This document shows positions 23,701 to 33,000 of a DNA stretch of 64,000 bases, one piece after another. The stretch lies in NCBI RefSeq assembly GCF_000224145.3, contig NC_020174.2, forward strand, positions 3,291,026 to 3,355,025. Direction: 5' to 3'. Source of the stretch: Ciona intestinalis. Lineage: Eukaryota; Chordata; Ascidiacea; Phlebobranchia; Cionidae. The notes beneath the pieces are model-generated. The model was not told where the DNA came from. It saw only the letters and a program-made list of their open reading frames with translations, and made no database searches. The translations under genes were made by a program, and so were the position numbers. Position 1 is the first letter of the stretch. Each line of letters begins with the position of its first letter.

Positions 23701-25445
23701 ATTTCTGGGCACGCAAGGATAAAGTAAGTTACATTCATTCAATTGAATTCCTTTAGATTTTTTTGGTCAAAGCTTAACAGTTATACAGTTTTTTGGGAAT
23801 TTATTTTTTGTTTTTACAAAATTGTACATAAACAGGTGTCATGCCCCATGAATTTGAGCGTCATTATGGGTTTTCGAAATTTGCGATTCAATTAAATGAA
23901 CTTCTTGAACATGAAAGAAAAGTTCTTCCGCACACTGACACTCGATTTCGACCAGATCAGAGGTTGTTTCACAAGTTTTGTTATTTCTCATTTTTCCCTG
24001 TTCGCAAGCATTTTTATTGCATGAAAGGAAAAATGAAAAAAACGGAAAAAAAAATTACATTTTTTTCCTGTTTAAGCATTCTTACTGTATGAAAGAAAAA
24101 ATTAAAAGATGAAAAAAAAAACAGAAAAAAAATGAATTAAAAAATTTAAGTGAAATTAAAGTCATACTATTTCATGCAAATCGAATGTAAAGTTAATGTG
24201 AATTTTTCGCCCTCGATTCTGTTTCCGGCTCTTTTTACACGATATAATCTGGATTTAACAGCCACATTATTAACTGACACTTTCCCCACACTTTTTATCC
24301 ATAATTCCATAACTTGTTTTAACAACTGCGGTTTTGCTGTAAAAATGATAATATATATAGTAGGGTGAGGGAAAACGGGACACCTTTAGCACATAATATC
24401 CAAATATCCTGATCGTGTTTTAAACAATTAACAACGTTCTATGGGAGTCGTGAGGATATAGTTTTATAGTTCTTTGAATGTTCTTTGTTTACTACTAAAT
24501 GAGAGGAGAAAATGGAACGAAACGGTGTTCCATCTTCCCCACCCTACTATATAATGACATTGGGGGCAAATTGGTTCATGTTTTAGGTTGTTGGAAGTTG
24601 GTGACGTGGATGGCGCGGAGATGGAAAAGCAAAGAGTTGAACAAATACAAAGGGATCAGAAACGACTAAGGGATGCCAACAACATTGAATACCTGCCAAA
24701 GTATTTCAAGTAATGCAATATGTTACTATATGAATGTAACTTGCTTTATCCTTACGTGGCCGGAAAACGACAGTCGTTATAACACTGGTGTTTTGTTTCA
24801 TACACTTCGTGCCAGTTTACGAGTTACCATGTATGTAGCTTTGTGGGTGATTACTTTTTTGGGATTTTTTTCATTTTTTATGACAACCCATTAGTGACCA
24901 CTGGGTTGGAGCAATTGCCGTTAAGTGTCCTGCCCAAAGACACATACGCCCATAATGGTAGCAGCGAAGAGTCTTGAACCCATTACCTTTGGAAACCTAA
25001 CATGTAAAAATGCAGAGATAAATAAATTTAAAGGATTTGTTTTTTATAGGAAAGTGTCAAATTTAAAAGGATTTTTTTTAAAGAAAAGTGTTTAATTTAA
25101 AGAATTTCTTTTTTACAGAAAAGTGTCAAATTTGGATTTTTGTTTATAAAAAAATCAAAAGTGGTCAAATTTAGAGGATTTCTTTTTTATGGAAAAGTTT
25201 TAAATTTAAAAAAAATGTGTTTTATAGAAAAGTGTTAAATTTAGGTTTTTGTTTATAGAAAAATCAATAGTGGTCAAATTTAGAGGATTTCTTTTTTATG
25301 GAAAAGTGTTAAATTTAAAGGATTTCTATTTTATAGGAAAGTATCATCAGGCAACACTGAAAGCTGGATGTTTATTGGAAACTATTGGCAGTGGAGAAAA
25401 GATGGATTCGCAAACCATTTAGCTAAGCAGACTGCATTGTGGTAA
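11757..25445 (+). CDS. OSBPL3/6/7: Oxysterol-binding protein-related protein, OSBPL3/6/7 type, N-terminus missing
   Basis: Eighteen exons join in frame to 701 residues and a stop: 11757-11826, 12136-12377, 13048-13152, 13742-13859, 14078-14175, 14485-14595, 15089-15220, 16181-16262, 16795-16946, 17272-17396, 18763-18825, 19624-19712, 20269-20347 (or its copy 21251-21329), 22172-22307, 23229-23373, 23836-23962, 24587-24709 and 25337-25445. The family moves sterols or phosphoinositides between the ER and other membranes at contact sites. The C-terminal lipid-binding domain (about residues 320-701) includes the signature EQVSHHPP near residue 440 and a final Trp. A FFAT-like motif lies near residue 280. 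OSBPL3/6/7 proteins start with a PH domain; none is visible, because the first exon here is internal and opens directly after an intron. Those exons probably fall in the gap at 11595-11644. Confidence 0.92.
12410..12565 (-). mobile_element. Family R repeat, 3' half
   Basis: Starts 32 bases after the donor of exon 12136-12377. Confidence 0.65.
12590..13040. repeat. Tandem repeat of ~125 bp units
   Basis: About three and a half units built on CTAAACAGCAATATATGTTAG and TGTGACTTTTTTATTTTC. Lies in the intron before exon 13048. Confidence 0.8.
13172..13314 (+). mobile_element. Family M MITE, forward, internally shortened
   Basis: About 50 bases of the middle are missing; both ends are diverged. 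Confidence 0.75.
13378..13492 (+). mobile_element. Family S SINE, tail only
   Basis: In the intron after exon 13048-13152. Confidence 0.7.
13905..14025 (+). mobile_element. Family R repeat, variant form, 3' half
   Basis: Ends AAAGAGATGAAATAAATTTTATTCA. Confidence 0.6.
14248..14453 (+). mobile_element. Family M MITE, forward
   Basis: Full length, in the intron after exon 14078-14175 of the OSBPL-like gene. Confidence 0.85.
15089..15220 (+). CDS. OSBPL3/6/7: FFAT-like VAP-binding motif exon of the OSBPL-like gene
   Basis: The exon encodes an acidic Ser/Asp/Glu-rich stretch around [17 protein letters not shown]. It corresponds in place and composition to the EFFDAxE FFAT motif of ORP3/6, which binds VAP proteins on the ER. 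Position 1 is Met instead of Glu and position 3 is Tyr instead of Phe; the D-A-x-E core is kept. The start follows the phase-0 acceptor after GTTAAG. A second AG inside TCAGAA would break the frame. Confidence 0.7.
15225..15540. repeat. Minisatellite of ~20 bp T-rich units
   Basis: Units of the form TTTATTATTTCTATG repeat about 15 times, starting at the donor of the FFAT exon. Confidence 0.85.
15610..16170. repeat. Tandem repeat of ~80 bp units
   Basis: About seven units built on CATTTAACATCATACTGG and AAAATTCTCCTGTAGTTTTT, ending just before the acceptor of exon 16181. Confidence 0.85.
16555..16746 (+). mobile_element. Family M MITE, forward
   Basis: Left terminus degraded; ends 48 bases before the NAGNAG acceptor of exon 16795. 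Confidence 0.8.
16795..25445 (+). CDS. OSBPL3/6/7: Lipid-binding (ORD) domain exons of the OSBPL-like gene
   Basis: Recognisable ORD blocks in order are [17 protein letters not shown] (16795-16946), [12 protein letters not shown] (17272-17396), [14 protein letters not shown] (18763-18825), [13 protein letters not shown] (19624-19712), [15 protein letters not shown] (20269-20347 or 21251-21329), [11 protein letters not shown] (22172-22307), [10 protein letters not shown] (23229-23373), [10 protein letters not shown] (23836-23962) and the final [16 protein letters not shown] (25337-25445). Both histidines of the signature, which contact phosphoinositide in this family, are present. The last residues are TALW followed by TAA. 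Confidence 0.93.
17025..17240 (-). mobile_element. Family S SINE, reverse, head lost
   Basis: Breaks off at TTAAGTGTTTTG. Confidence 0.75.
17690..17880. repeat. Diverged copies of an exon-end and donor region
   Basis: CTGCATTCGCCATTTTTGAC and GACAGGTACAATTTTCATTA resemble the end of exon 17272-17396 and its donor side (CCGCATTCGCCATCTCTGGC, CACAGGTACAGTTTTCATTA). Confidence 0.45.
18302..18494 (-). mobile_element. Family M MITE, reverse
   Basis: Right terminus diverged (TTACTCCGCTC). Confidence 0.8.
18887..19010 (-). mobile_element. Family S SINE, reverse, tail only
   Basis: Stops after the GTAGGCGATTTTT block. Confidence 0.7.
19830..19999 (+). mobile_element. Family M MITE, forward
   Basis: The GGGGTAAGATGGGA block of the left terminus is tandemly doubled. 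Confidence 0.75.
20397..20691. mobile_element. hAT-like non-autonomous element, copy 1
   Basis: The termini TAGGGATGCACATTA and TAATGTGCATCCCTA are inverted and flanked by the 8 bp direct repeat GTTGCATA (20389-20396 and 20692-20699), the target duplication length of the hAT superfamily. No transposase is present. Confidence 0.8.
20744..20793. other. Assembly gap (50 N)
   Basis: It is flanked by two SINE heads in opposite orientation, beside the duplicated OSBPL-like exon. Confidence 0.8.
21085..21136 (+). pseudogene. Decayed third copy of the same OSBPL-like exon start
   Basis: After AGCAG the sequence ATGCTCGATTTAAAAACAAA continues as a diverged match to the first ~50 bases of the 79 bp exon, then runs into a stop (TGA). 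It carries several substitutions and no matching donor. It looks like the remnant of an older local duplication of the intron-exon junction. Confidence 0.6.
21251..21329 (+). other. Second near-identical copy of a 79 bp OSBPL-like exon
   Basis: This copy appears identical to 20269-20347 and has the same acceptor (TTACACAG) and donor (GTGAGT). Because 79 is not a multiple of 3, using both copies shifts the frame of the next exon (22172), so only one can be used. The similarity extends into both flanks and includes the same hAT-like insertion. A haplotype copy placed in tandem next to the gap at 20744-20793 is the simplest reading. Confidence 0.85.
21379..21837. mobile_element. hAT-like non-autonomous element, copy 2
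   Basis: It has the same termini and the same GTTGCATA target duplication (21371-21378 and 21838-21845) as copy 1, plus about 160 extra internal bases. It sits at the same place relative to the duplicated exon. Confidence 0.8.
21853..22165 (+). mobile_element. Family S SINE, forward
   Basis: Complete; its tail ends 7 bases before exon 22172. The matching copy on the other side (20705) is cut by the gap. Confidence 0.85.
22318..22503 (-). mobile_element. Family M MITE, reverse, first of a tandem pair
   Basis: It begins 11 bases after the donor of exon 22172-22307. Confidence 0.85.
22528..22713 (-). mobile_element. Family M MITE, reverse, second of a tandem pair
   Basis: Full length; the left end has a small duplication (GTAGGATGTAGGATG). 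Confidence 0.85.
22765..22925 (+). mobile_element. Family R repeat, variant form
   Basis: Complete variant with head GGGGTAACGGTCACGCC. Confidence 0.7.
22925..23130. repeat. Short degenerate tandem repeat
   Basis: Variants of AAATATGGTTTTTATAT repeated about ten times. Confidence 0.7.
23395..23737 (+). mobile_element. Family S SINE, forward, holding a gap
   Basis: Head at 23395, tail to 23737, 50 N inside. Confidence 0.8.
23546..23595. other. Assembly gap (50 N) inside one SINE
   Basis: Both flanks are collinear parts of the same plus-oriented SINE, so little sequence is probably missing. Confidence 0.7.
24358..24549 (+). mobile_element. Family M MITE, forward
   Basis: Full length; ends 37 bases before exon 24587. 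Confidence 0.85.
24728..24995 (-). mobile_element. Family S SINE, reverse
   Basis: Tail to TTGAACCCATTACC; A-box lost. Confidence 0.8.
25030..25340. repeat. Minisatellite containing acceptor-like sequence
   Basis: About six units of TTTAAAGGATTTCTTTTTTA, then TAGGAAAGTGTCAAA. The last unit runs into the real acceptor of exon 25337. Confidence 0.8.
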
Positions 25446-25907
25446 CATTTCACATTTCGCTTGAATCTAATATTGCAGCCACACATTTTCTTGCACATGT
25501 GCATTTGGAACCCGCCGTGCACTTAGTGCCTTAATACGTATAACAACACTGATTAATATTTTTATACAATTATTGACAGACAGATTAATAATACAATATC
25601 AGCAACACATATTCTTTGCCAATGTTTCTATGCATTTTGCACTTCATGTTTCTGCTTATATGTTTTGCATGGATTTAATTTTTAAGCCAACATTTCTATT
25701 TTTGTGTAAAATCTGTACTGATTTTATTATCGATATATACATCCGGTGTATTTAATGCCGTTTTACATGGCACCAGTACACAATTTATGCAGCAAATTTT
25801 AGTATCCAATTATATACACTAAATTATACAGCTACAAATTTACACCATTCAGTTTTTTTTTGTAATGCAATAGTATAGCTATTATATACTAATGTATCAA
25901 ATAGAAA

Positions 25908-25913
25908 AATAAA
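25908..25913 (+). terminator. Candidate polyadenylation signal of the OSBPL-like gene
   Basis: AATAAA lies 463 bases after the stop codon, followed by T/GT-rich sequence. It is the first clear hexamer in the region; a second lies near 25961. No transcript evidence is available. Confidence 0.4.
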
Positions 25914-26622
25914 ATTATGTTGTTTATAACAATCACATTTAATGCCAAGGTTCTGGGAAATGAATAAATAACTAAAGTTTTATTGTAAAATTGAATTGCT
26001 ATGAAATGTTTTGGTCACATTATAATAACTGAAACATGATTGTATTGTAATAATACTGTACTGTTTTATGGAAAAATGGACTGTTTTATGGAAAAAATCT
26101 GTGTCTTCATTTTTTTTTTTTTTCTGTGAAGTTTAGTATATTTGAGTTCTAAAATTGTTAGTTGTGAAATACTGTCAAATCATTTAGTTATGGTTAATAT
26201 TAAAGAGTGCCAGTCAATTTAAAGCATACAAAAAATAGTTTTATAATAATAATAACTTTATTTGTGATTACGGTAGAGAAGATTTAGAAATATTTTAAAT
26301 TGAAAGATAGAATGTAGCAACAAAACAACACTTGTTAACACTAAACGTGTATTATATGTACTTACAAAACTAAAATTATTGATTATTAAGTTTAAATTTA
26401 CTTAAAATGATCGCGCGATAGTAGCCCACAGCACGAGTTAGTGTTTATGAATGCTTAATCGTTCTTCTTCGATCGATTATTAAACCTGTCGCACGCCACT
26501 TCCTAAATTTCTTCATTCACAGTAAAAGTAATTTGGAGTAGGATGTGCTCTAATGCACAATTAGACGATCTCATGTTCTCGGTGAATAGAGACGGGGGAA
26601 AAAGGCAAATTTGATTGACAGG

Positions 26623-26656
26623 GGAGCTTGAAAATAGCAAAGCTATTTCAGGCTCC
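26623..26656 (+). other. Inverted repeat able to form a tight hairpin before the LDLa receptor
   Basis: GGAGCTTGAAAATAGC faces GCTATTTCAGGCTCC across a 3-base loop, with one G-U type pair and one bulged A. It lies between the OSBPL-like polyadenylation region and the receptor start, about 20 bases before a TATA-like GTATAACTTATAAAC. Role unknown. Confidence 0.5.
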
Positions 26657-26987
26657 AGATTCGGGCGCAGTGTATAACTTATAAACTAGACCTTTCAGTT
26701 TCGTTCGATTTAATGTGGTTGTAAATTCATATGCTATCTGTTTAGTAGTATATGTTATATATGTCGTTACTGAAGTTGTTGCAGTGAATACAGCTCAAAA
26801 CGGTCTTATATAACCAGATACTGATTTCGCCCGGCTCGTATGCGTGTTTTTTTTGTTGTTGGTAGTACTTGTAATAATTTAAGTTTCGTCGGAAATGAGA
26901 AATTTTAATGGAATTTGTAATAACTTATAACGTTTATTCGTGTACGTTATAACTATATTGTGATTTAGCTGCTTTAGGAAATTCAGA

Positions 26988-27057
26988 ATGATTCGTTTGT
27001 TTACTAGTATTGTTATCTTGCATCTAATAAAAATCGGGTCTTCTCAGAGATATTTCG
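26988..27057 (+). CDS. Signal-peptide exon of the LDLa receptor
   Basis: It encodes MIRLFTSIVILHLIKIGSS, then QRYF: a short basic start, a hydrophobic core and small residues before a likely cleavage site. The ATG is preceded within 12 bases by two AG dinucleotides after a pyrimidine-poor stretch, so the start may follow a splice or trans-splice acceptor. Confidence 0.7.
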
Positions 27058-30000
27058 GTAAGTATAACATGCGCGGACATAATATAGTAGTGTGGGGGAA
27101 AATGGGAAATCTTTTCGTCTATTTTCCCGTCCCTTTTGATAGTAAACAAAGAACATTCAAAGAATTATAAAATCGTATCCCCACAACTCCTATAGACCGT
27201 TGTTAATTGTTTAAAACACGATCAGAATGTTTGGATACGATGTGCTAAAGGTGTCCAATCTTCCCCCACCTTACTATATATGAAATAATTTGGTCACTGG
27301 TTTACCCTGTATGTTTATGCTTTATGTGTTAGAAAGTAAAAGAGTAATTTGATAGCCATCGATTAAATTGACTGGTCTACTGCTTAAAACAAACGATCCA
27401 ATAATCGTATTAAGACGATGACCTGACTTTAGATTAGAAATTTCCTCGCGTTTATGTATAGAACGTTTCCATTAAAACCAAACCAACAATATTATTGGTT
27501 ATGTATGCGAAATAGAAGTCATGTTTTCAAATGCCTTGCTTTATATAGGCATGCTTAAGCATTAGGACCAATTAACGTTAACGCTTGCGTGCGTAGGCTT
27601 GAGTATATAATAATGTCAAAGACCACACTGTCACAGCTCATTCCACCGTATTGAATACTTAAGCCCGCTCGATTATTGAATTTTCCACCTTTTAGAGCCA
27701 TGGCATGCCGATAACTCTACTGGACAGTTCCCTTCGAATCAAATGGCAGTTACTTGTCTAAGAGAGCAATATTCGTGCTGGGATGGTTCGTGTATAAGCG
27801 GAGACAAATATTGCGACGGTTCGATCGACTGCCCGGACGCCAGTGACGAAGTTGGCTTCGCTGTGTTACGAATGCAAGTTTCGGAGAAGGTTATGTACAA
27901 TATTATACCATGCAGAAAAGTAAACGTCGATCAGTTTGGAGAAGAAACCATTCGGTAAAAAAATATACCAATAATATGACAGTTTTCTTAAAAACAATGC
28001 CTACTCGAATTTTTAAATAGTGGGGGGGTCAAAAGAGAAGGTGAACCGTTTTGACCCATGTCCCAACTTACCCCACCCCACTATATTTATATTTCGTGCA
28101 GCCAGCAACAACTCAATTCAATAATTTCAGCAGATATGGAAGAATAATATATATATGGTAGAGTGGGGAAAGATGGGACACCCTTTTACTCAATTTTCTC
28201 GTCACATTTGGTATAGTAAACAAAGAACCTTCAAAGAATTATAAAACCATATCCTCACGACTCCCATAGACCGTTGTTAATTGTTCGAAACCCGATCAGT
28301 ATATTATGTGCTAAAAGTGTCAGCCCCCTTTTGCTATAAATATTAAATTATGAAGTCTACAAATCTGTTTAGCTGAACTATGAAAATCTATTTTATTCCT
28401 TACATGCTTGTCCATTTTTACGTGAAATTCAATAGCTAAATTATTTACGCAATTTTTTATTTTAAAAGTTACCCAAAAAGTTACATACATGGTAACTCGT
28501 AAGCTGGCACGAGCTGTATTAAACAGAACACCCGTGTTATAACGACTGTCGTTTTCCGGCCACGCGAGGATAAATAAGTTACATTCATTCATTCAAATAT
28601 ATTGAAGAGTGTGCGCTTTACGGGGCAACTGGATTTGCGATGGAATCAACAATCAATGCGTGGGTGATAACGACGAAGACTGCTGGAACTCAACTACATG
28701 TCCTCCTATTTTAGCGAAGCACCGTTGTAATGCTTATAGAGATTGCGCTGGTCAGTATAGCTTTGCAAGAAGTTTCATTCCTGTAATAATAATAATTATT
28801 ACTTTATTTGTCTCTTTGATTACAGTATCGAAGATTTAGAAATATATTTAACGAAAAGACAGGATATAGCAACAAAACAACAGTTGTTGAAACACGCTTA
28901 CAGTTAAAAACATATCTTGTCTAATACTATTTACCTTTACAAAAATTATTTTTTCATTGTATTGTATTGTAAGGTATAACGGTGAAGCTAATTATACAAA
29001 AAAATATTTCCTTTTTTGTTTTATCCATAAAAGCGTGTTTTGATAACTGTTGTTTTACCGTTACTAACATTTTTTTCGCTTTTGTCAACTCTCCTTTTCT
29101 TCGTTATTTTAACGGTAGAGACGAAATAAATTTCATTCATTACTACCCGTTTTTTCACTTTTGTAAACTTTTCCGTTCTTCGATAACTTGACCGAAATAA
29201 ATGGAACAAATTTAATCGTTAAATTACTCTAGATTTCAGTGATGAAATGAACTGTAAGAGGTATAGCTGCGGCTCACCAGAGAACAATATTCTCGGGGTC
29301 AGCTACGTCACAAATGGCCAGATTTGTGACGGAGAAATAAACTGCATTGATGGAAGAGACGAGTGTACGATTGGATGTCACAATGAATGCTTTTGCAGAA
29401 AGGTATGATATAGTAGGTTAGGGGAAGACGGGACACCTTTAGAACATAATATCCAAATGTCTTGGTCGTGTTTCAAACAATTAACAACGGTCTATGGAAG
29501 TCGTAAAGATACGGTTATATAATTCTATGAATGTTATTTGTTTACTACCAATTAGGAAAAAAATGGTGTCCCAGCTTCCCCCACCATAATGTATAATAAT
29601 AACTTTACTTTACTTATCTCTTCGATTACGGTAGCGAAGATTTCGAAATATCTCAAACAAAAAAAGGGACAAAGCGATAAAACAACAGTTGTTGAAACAC
29701 GCTTATAGCAGAAACATATTCACATTTAATTGGAAGAAAATAAGTGTGGTCGCTACACCTAGGCATAATAACAAAGTTGCCATACTTATTCATTTTTATA
29801 TACTCCTCCTATTTAACAGGTCTTTCAAATATGTGACGATGAATTATGCGAAGTGGAACAACCAGAACAATGCTTTACATGCCCGGACAGAATGACGATG
29901 TACAAGTTTAGTCAAGTAATTACTATTTCTTATAGTAGGGTAAGGGGAAAGATGGGACACCTTATTTTTCCATTAACTGTATCTCACGACTTCCATATAT

Positions 30001-33000
30001 ACCGTTGTTAATTGTTCAATACACGATATTTGGATAATATTTTTTTAATTTGTCTCATTTTACCCCACAGTATACGTATACCTTTAATCGAATAAAATCG
30101 ATTTTATTTCGTACATGCTTGTCCTTTTATGCGTAAAATTCGGTCGCTAAATTATTTAGAAATTTTTATTTTAAAAATCACCCACAAAGTAACGTACTTG
30201 GTAACTCGTAAGCTGACACGAGGTGTATGAAACAGAACACCCGTGTTATAACGACTGTCGTTTTCTGGCCATGCAAGGATAAAGTAAGCTACATTTATTC
30301 CTTCATTCATTTAGTTGATGCTATTTCCTTGTTTCAGTTATGCGACAATAAAAACGACTGTCTGGACGGAAGTGACGAAATGAAATGTGATGATTTTGTT
30401 TGCGGCAACGGAAACATGGTAAGGCTAATGCAAAACATATATAGTAAGGTCGGGGAAGATGGGACATCTATTAATTCTATTTTCTCGTCCCATTTGGTAG
30501 TAAAGAAAAAAAATCAAAGAATTATAAAACTGTATTCTCACGACTTCCATAGACCGTTGTTATATAGAAGTTTAAAAAACGATCAGGTTATTCGGATATT
30601 ATGTGCTATCAGTGTCCCATCTTTCCGCCCCCTATTCGGATATTATGTGCTAAAGATGTCCCGTCTTCCCCCACTCTACTATATAACTTATGTTGAACGT
30701 TATAATATACATAATGAATTTATTACGAGGTAACTGAAGCTTTGCGTTGTGATTACACCGATGATTGTGGAGATACGACTGACGAATGTAACTGCGCTCA
30801 CACTTTCGTATGTGGGAACTCAAGGTAATAGTTAATCTTCCTGAATTAAAAAAATATATAGTAGGGTGGGGGAAGATGGGACATCTTTGCATTCTATTTT
30901 CTTTTCGCAGTTGGTAGTAAACAAAACAAAAATTATAAATTATAATACTGTCCCTTCACAACTTTCATAGACCGTTGTTAATTGTTTAAAACAGGATCAG
31001 GATATTTAAATATTATGTGCTAAAGGTGTCACATCTTCCCTACCCTACTATATATACCGGTGCCGTGACGTAGTCGAGATATAGTAGGGTGGGGGGTGGT
31101 ACACATCAGCACATATTATCCAAATATTCTGATCGTGTTTTAAATTTCTAACAACGGTCTATGGGAGTCGTGAGGATACAGTTTTATAATTCTTTGGATG
31201 TTATTCGTTACTACCAAATAGGACGAGAAAATAGAATTAAAAGATGTCCCATCTCCCCCACCCTATACTATACGTGTTAATTTTTTTTTTCAGCGAAATA
31301 TCTGTTTTGTTAAAAAAAAAAAACTGCTTGTAATTTATCCTTATTTAACACATAATTAAAAATAATTATTTTTTGTTCAATTCTTGCAGATGCATTTTCG
31401 ATGAAAACGTTTGTAACGGTATGGACGACTGTGGAGATAGTTCGGACGAATGTTTGGAGCGATGTGAATCTAAGCATAAGTTGGTTGGATTGTTTATTAT
31501 TTTGTTACATTAACTATAATACATTGAGGGAAGAGTTACAGCACTTTTCCATTATGTTTTCTCGTCCCATTTGGTAGTAAACAAAAAACCGTTGAACAAT
31601 TATAAAACTGGATCATCACGACTTCCATAGGCCGTTGTTAATTGTTTAAACCACGATCTGGATATTTGAATATTATGTGCTAAAGCTGTTCCATCTTTCC
31701 CCAGCCTACTATATCTCGACTACGTCACGGCACCGGTATATATAGTAGGGTGGGGGAAGATGGGAGACCTTTAGCACATGATATTTAAATATCCAGATCG
31801 TGTGGTCTTCTCCCACTCTACTATAATGAATGAATGCAACCTATACCTTATCCTTGCGTGGCCGGGAAACGACAGTCGTTATAACACGGGTATTATGTTT
31901 CATACACCTCGTGCCAGCTTACAAGTTACCATGTATGTTACTTTGTAGGTAAATATTTTTTGTTAATTTTTACCTTTTTATGTTTGGCTGATAATTTGGA
32001 CAACCCATTAGTGACCACTGGGTTGTAGCAATAATGAAAATATTTTAGATTTTTCTGTGCGAACCGTCAATGTATTGCCGCAAACTTGTTCTGTGATGAT
32101 AACGTTGATTGTATTGACGGAAGCGACGAGTTACACAGAACGTTCAATGAGTCTCGTCCACTTTGTAGGAATGTTAGAAATTCTTCGAATAAAACGTGTA
32201 TGCTGAATCAGGTGCTTAAACTATAAGCTAATAATAATTATAATAATATATTAACTTTATTTGTCTCTTCGATTACGGTAGCGAAGATTTAACATATTTT
32301 AAACAAAAAGACAGGACATAGCGACAATACAATAGTTGTTAAAACACGCGTACAGTTAAAATCATATTTACATTTAATTGGAAGAAAATAAGCGTGGTCA
32401 CTTATACACCTAGCAGACAAAGCCATTTATGTTTAATTATTATCAAGTTAAACTTCTAATAGAAACAATAGTGTGCGTAAAGACTAATAAGACACTTGAA
32501 TTTTATATACTTGCATTTTTGCTCGATAATTTTGCAGGGGTTGGAAAAGATGGGACAGCTTTTCGTTCGATTTTTTCGTCCCATTTGGTAGTAAACAAAG
32601 AAAATTCAAAGAATTATAAAACCGTATCCTCACGACTCCCATTGACCATTGTTAATTGTTTAAAACGCGATCAGAAGATTTGGATATTATGTGCTAAGGT
32701 GTCCCATCTTCCCCCATATTACTATTTAGGTAGCAGAGTTCACTCGTAGCCTCGTCTCGCCTTGATAGCATTCTGGCGCTTTTTTTCGTGCTGCACGCGT
32801 CGAGTAATTAACGCTTTTTGTTGTGTCGTGTTGTGCGCTTAGTCACCAGTTAGTTTAGTTTGTACTGCAGTAGTTACGTTTTATAGCGTATTACTTTAGG
32901 TTTATTATAAAGTATAGTAGGATGGGGAAAGATGGGACATTAGCACATAATATCCAAACATCTTGATCGTTTTTAAACAATTAATTAAACGGTCTACGGA

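Larger units (their letters stand above)
25446..26987. other. Intergenic region between the OSBPL-like gene and the receptor
   Basis: Holds the OSBPL-like 3' region, a family R fragment (26245-26330), the hairpin at 26623 and a TATA-like GTATAACTTATAAAC near 26674. No gene seen. Confidence 0.6.

Noticed and set aside
28018..28085. Short G-rich/C-rich inverted sequence resembling a MITE
   Set aside because: Only the tips resemble family M and the interior does not match; possibly a solo-terminus remnant, too weak to call.
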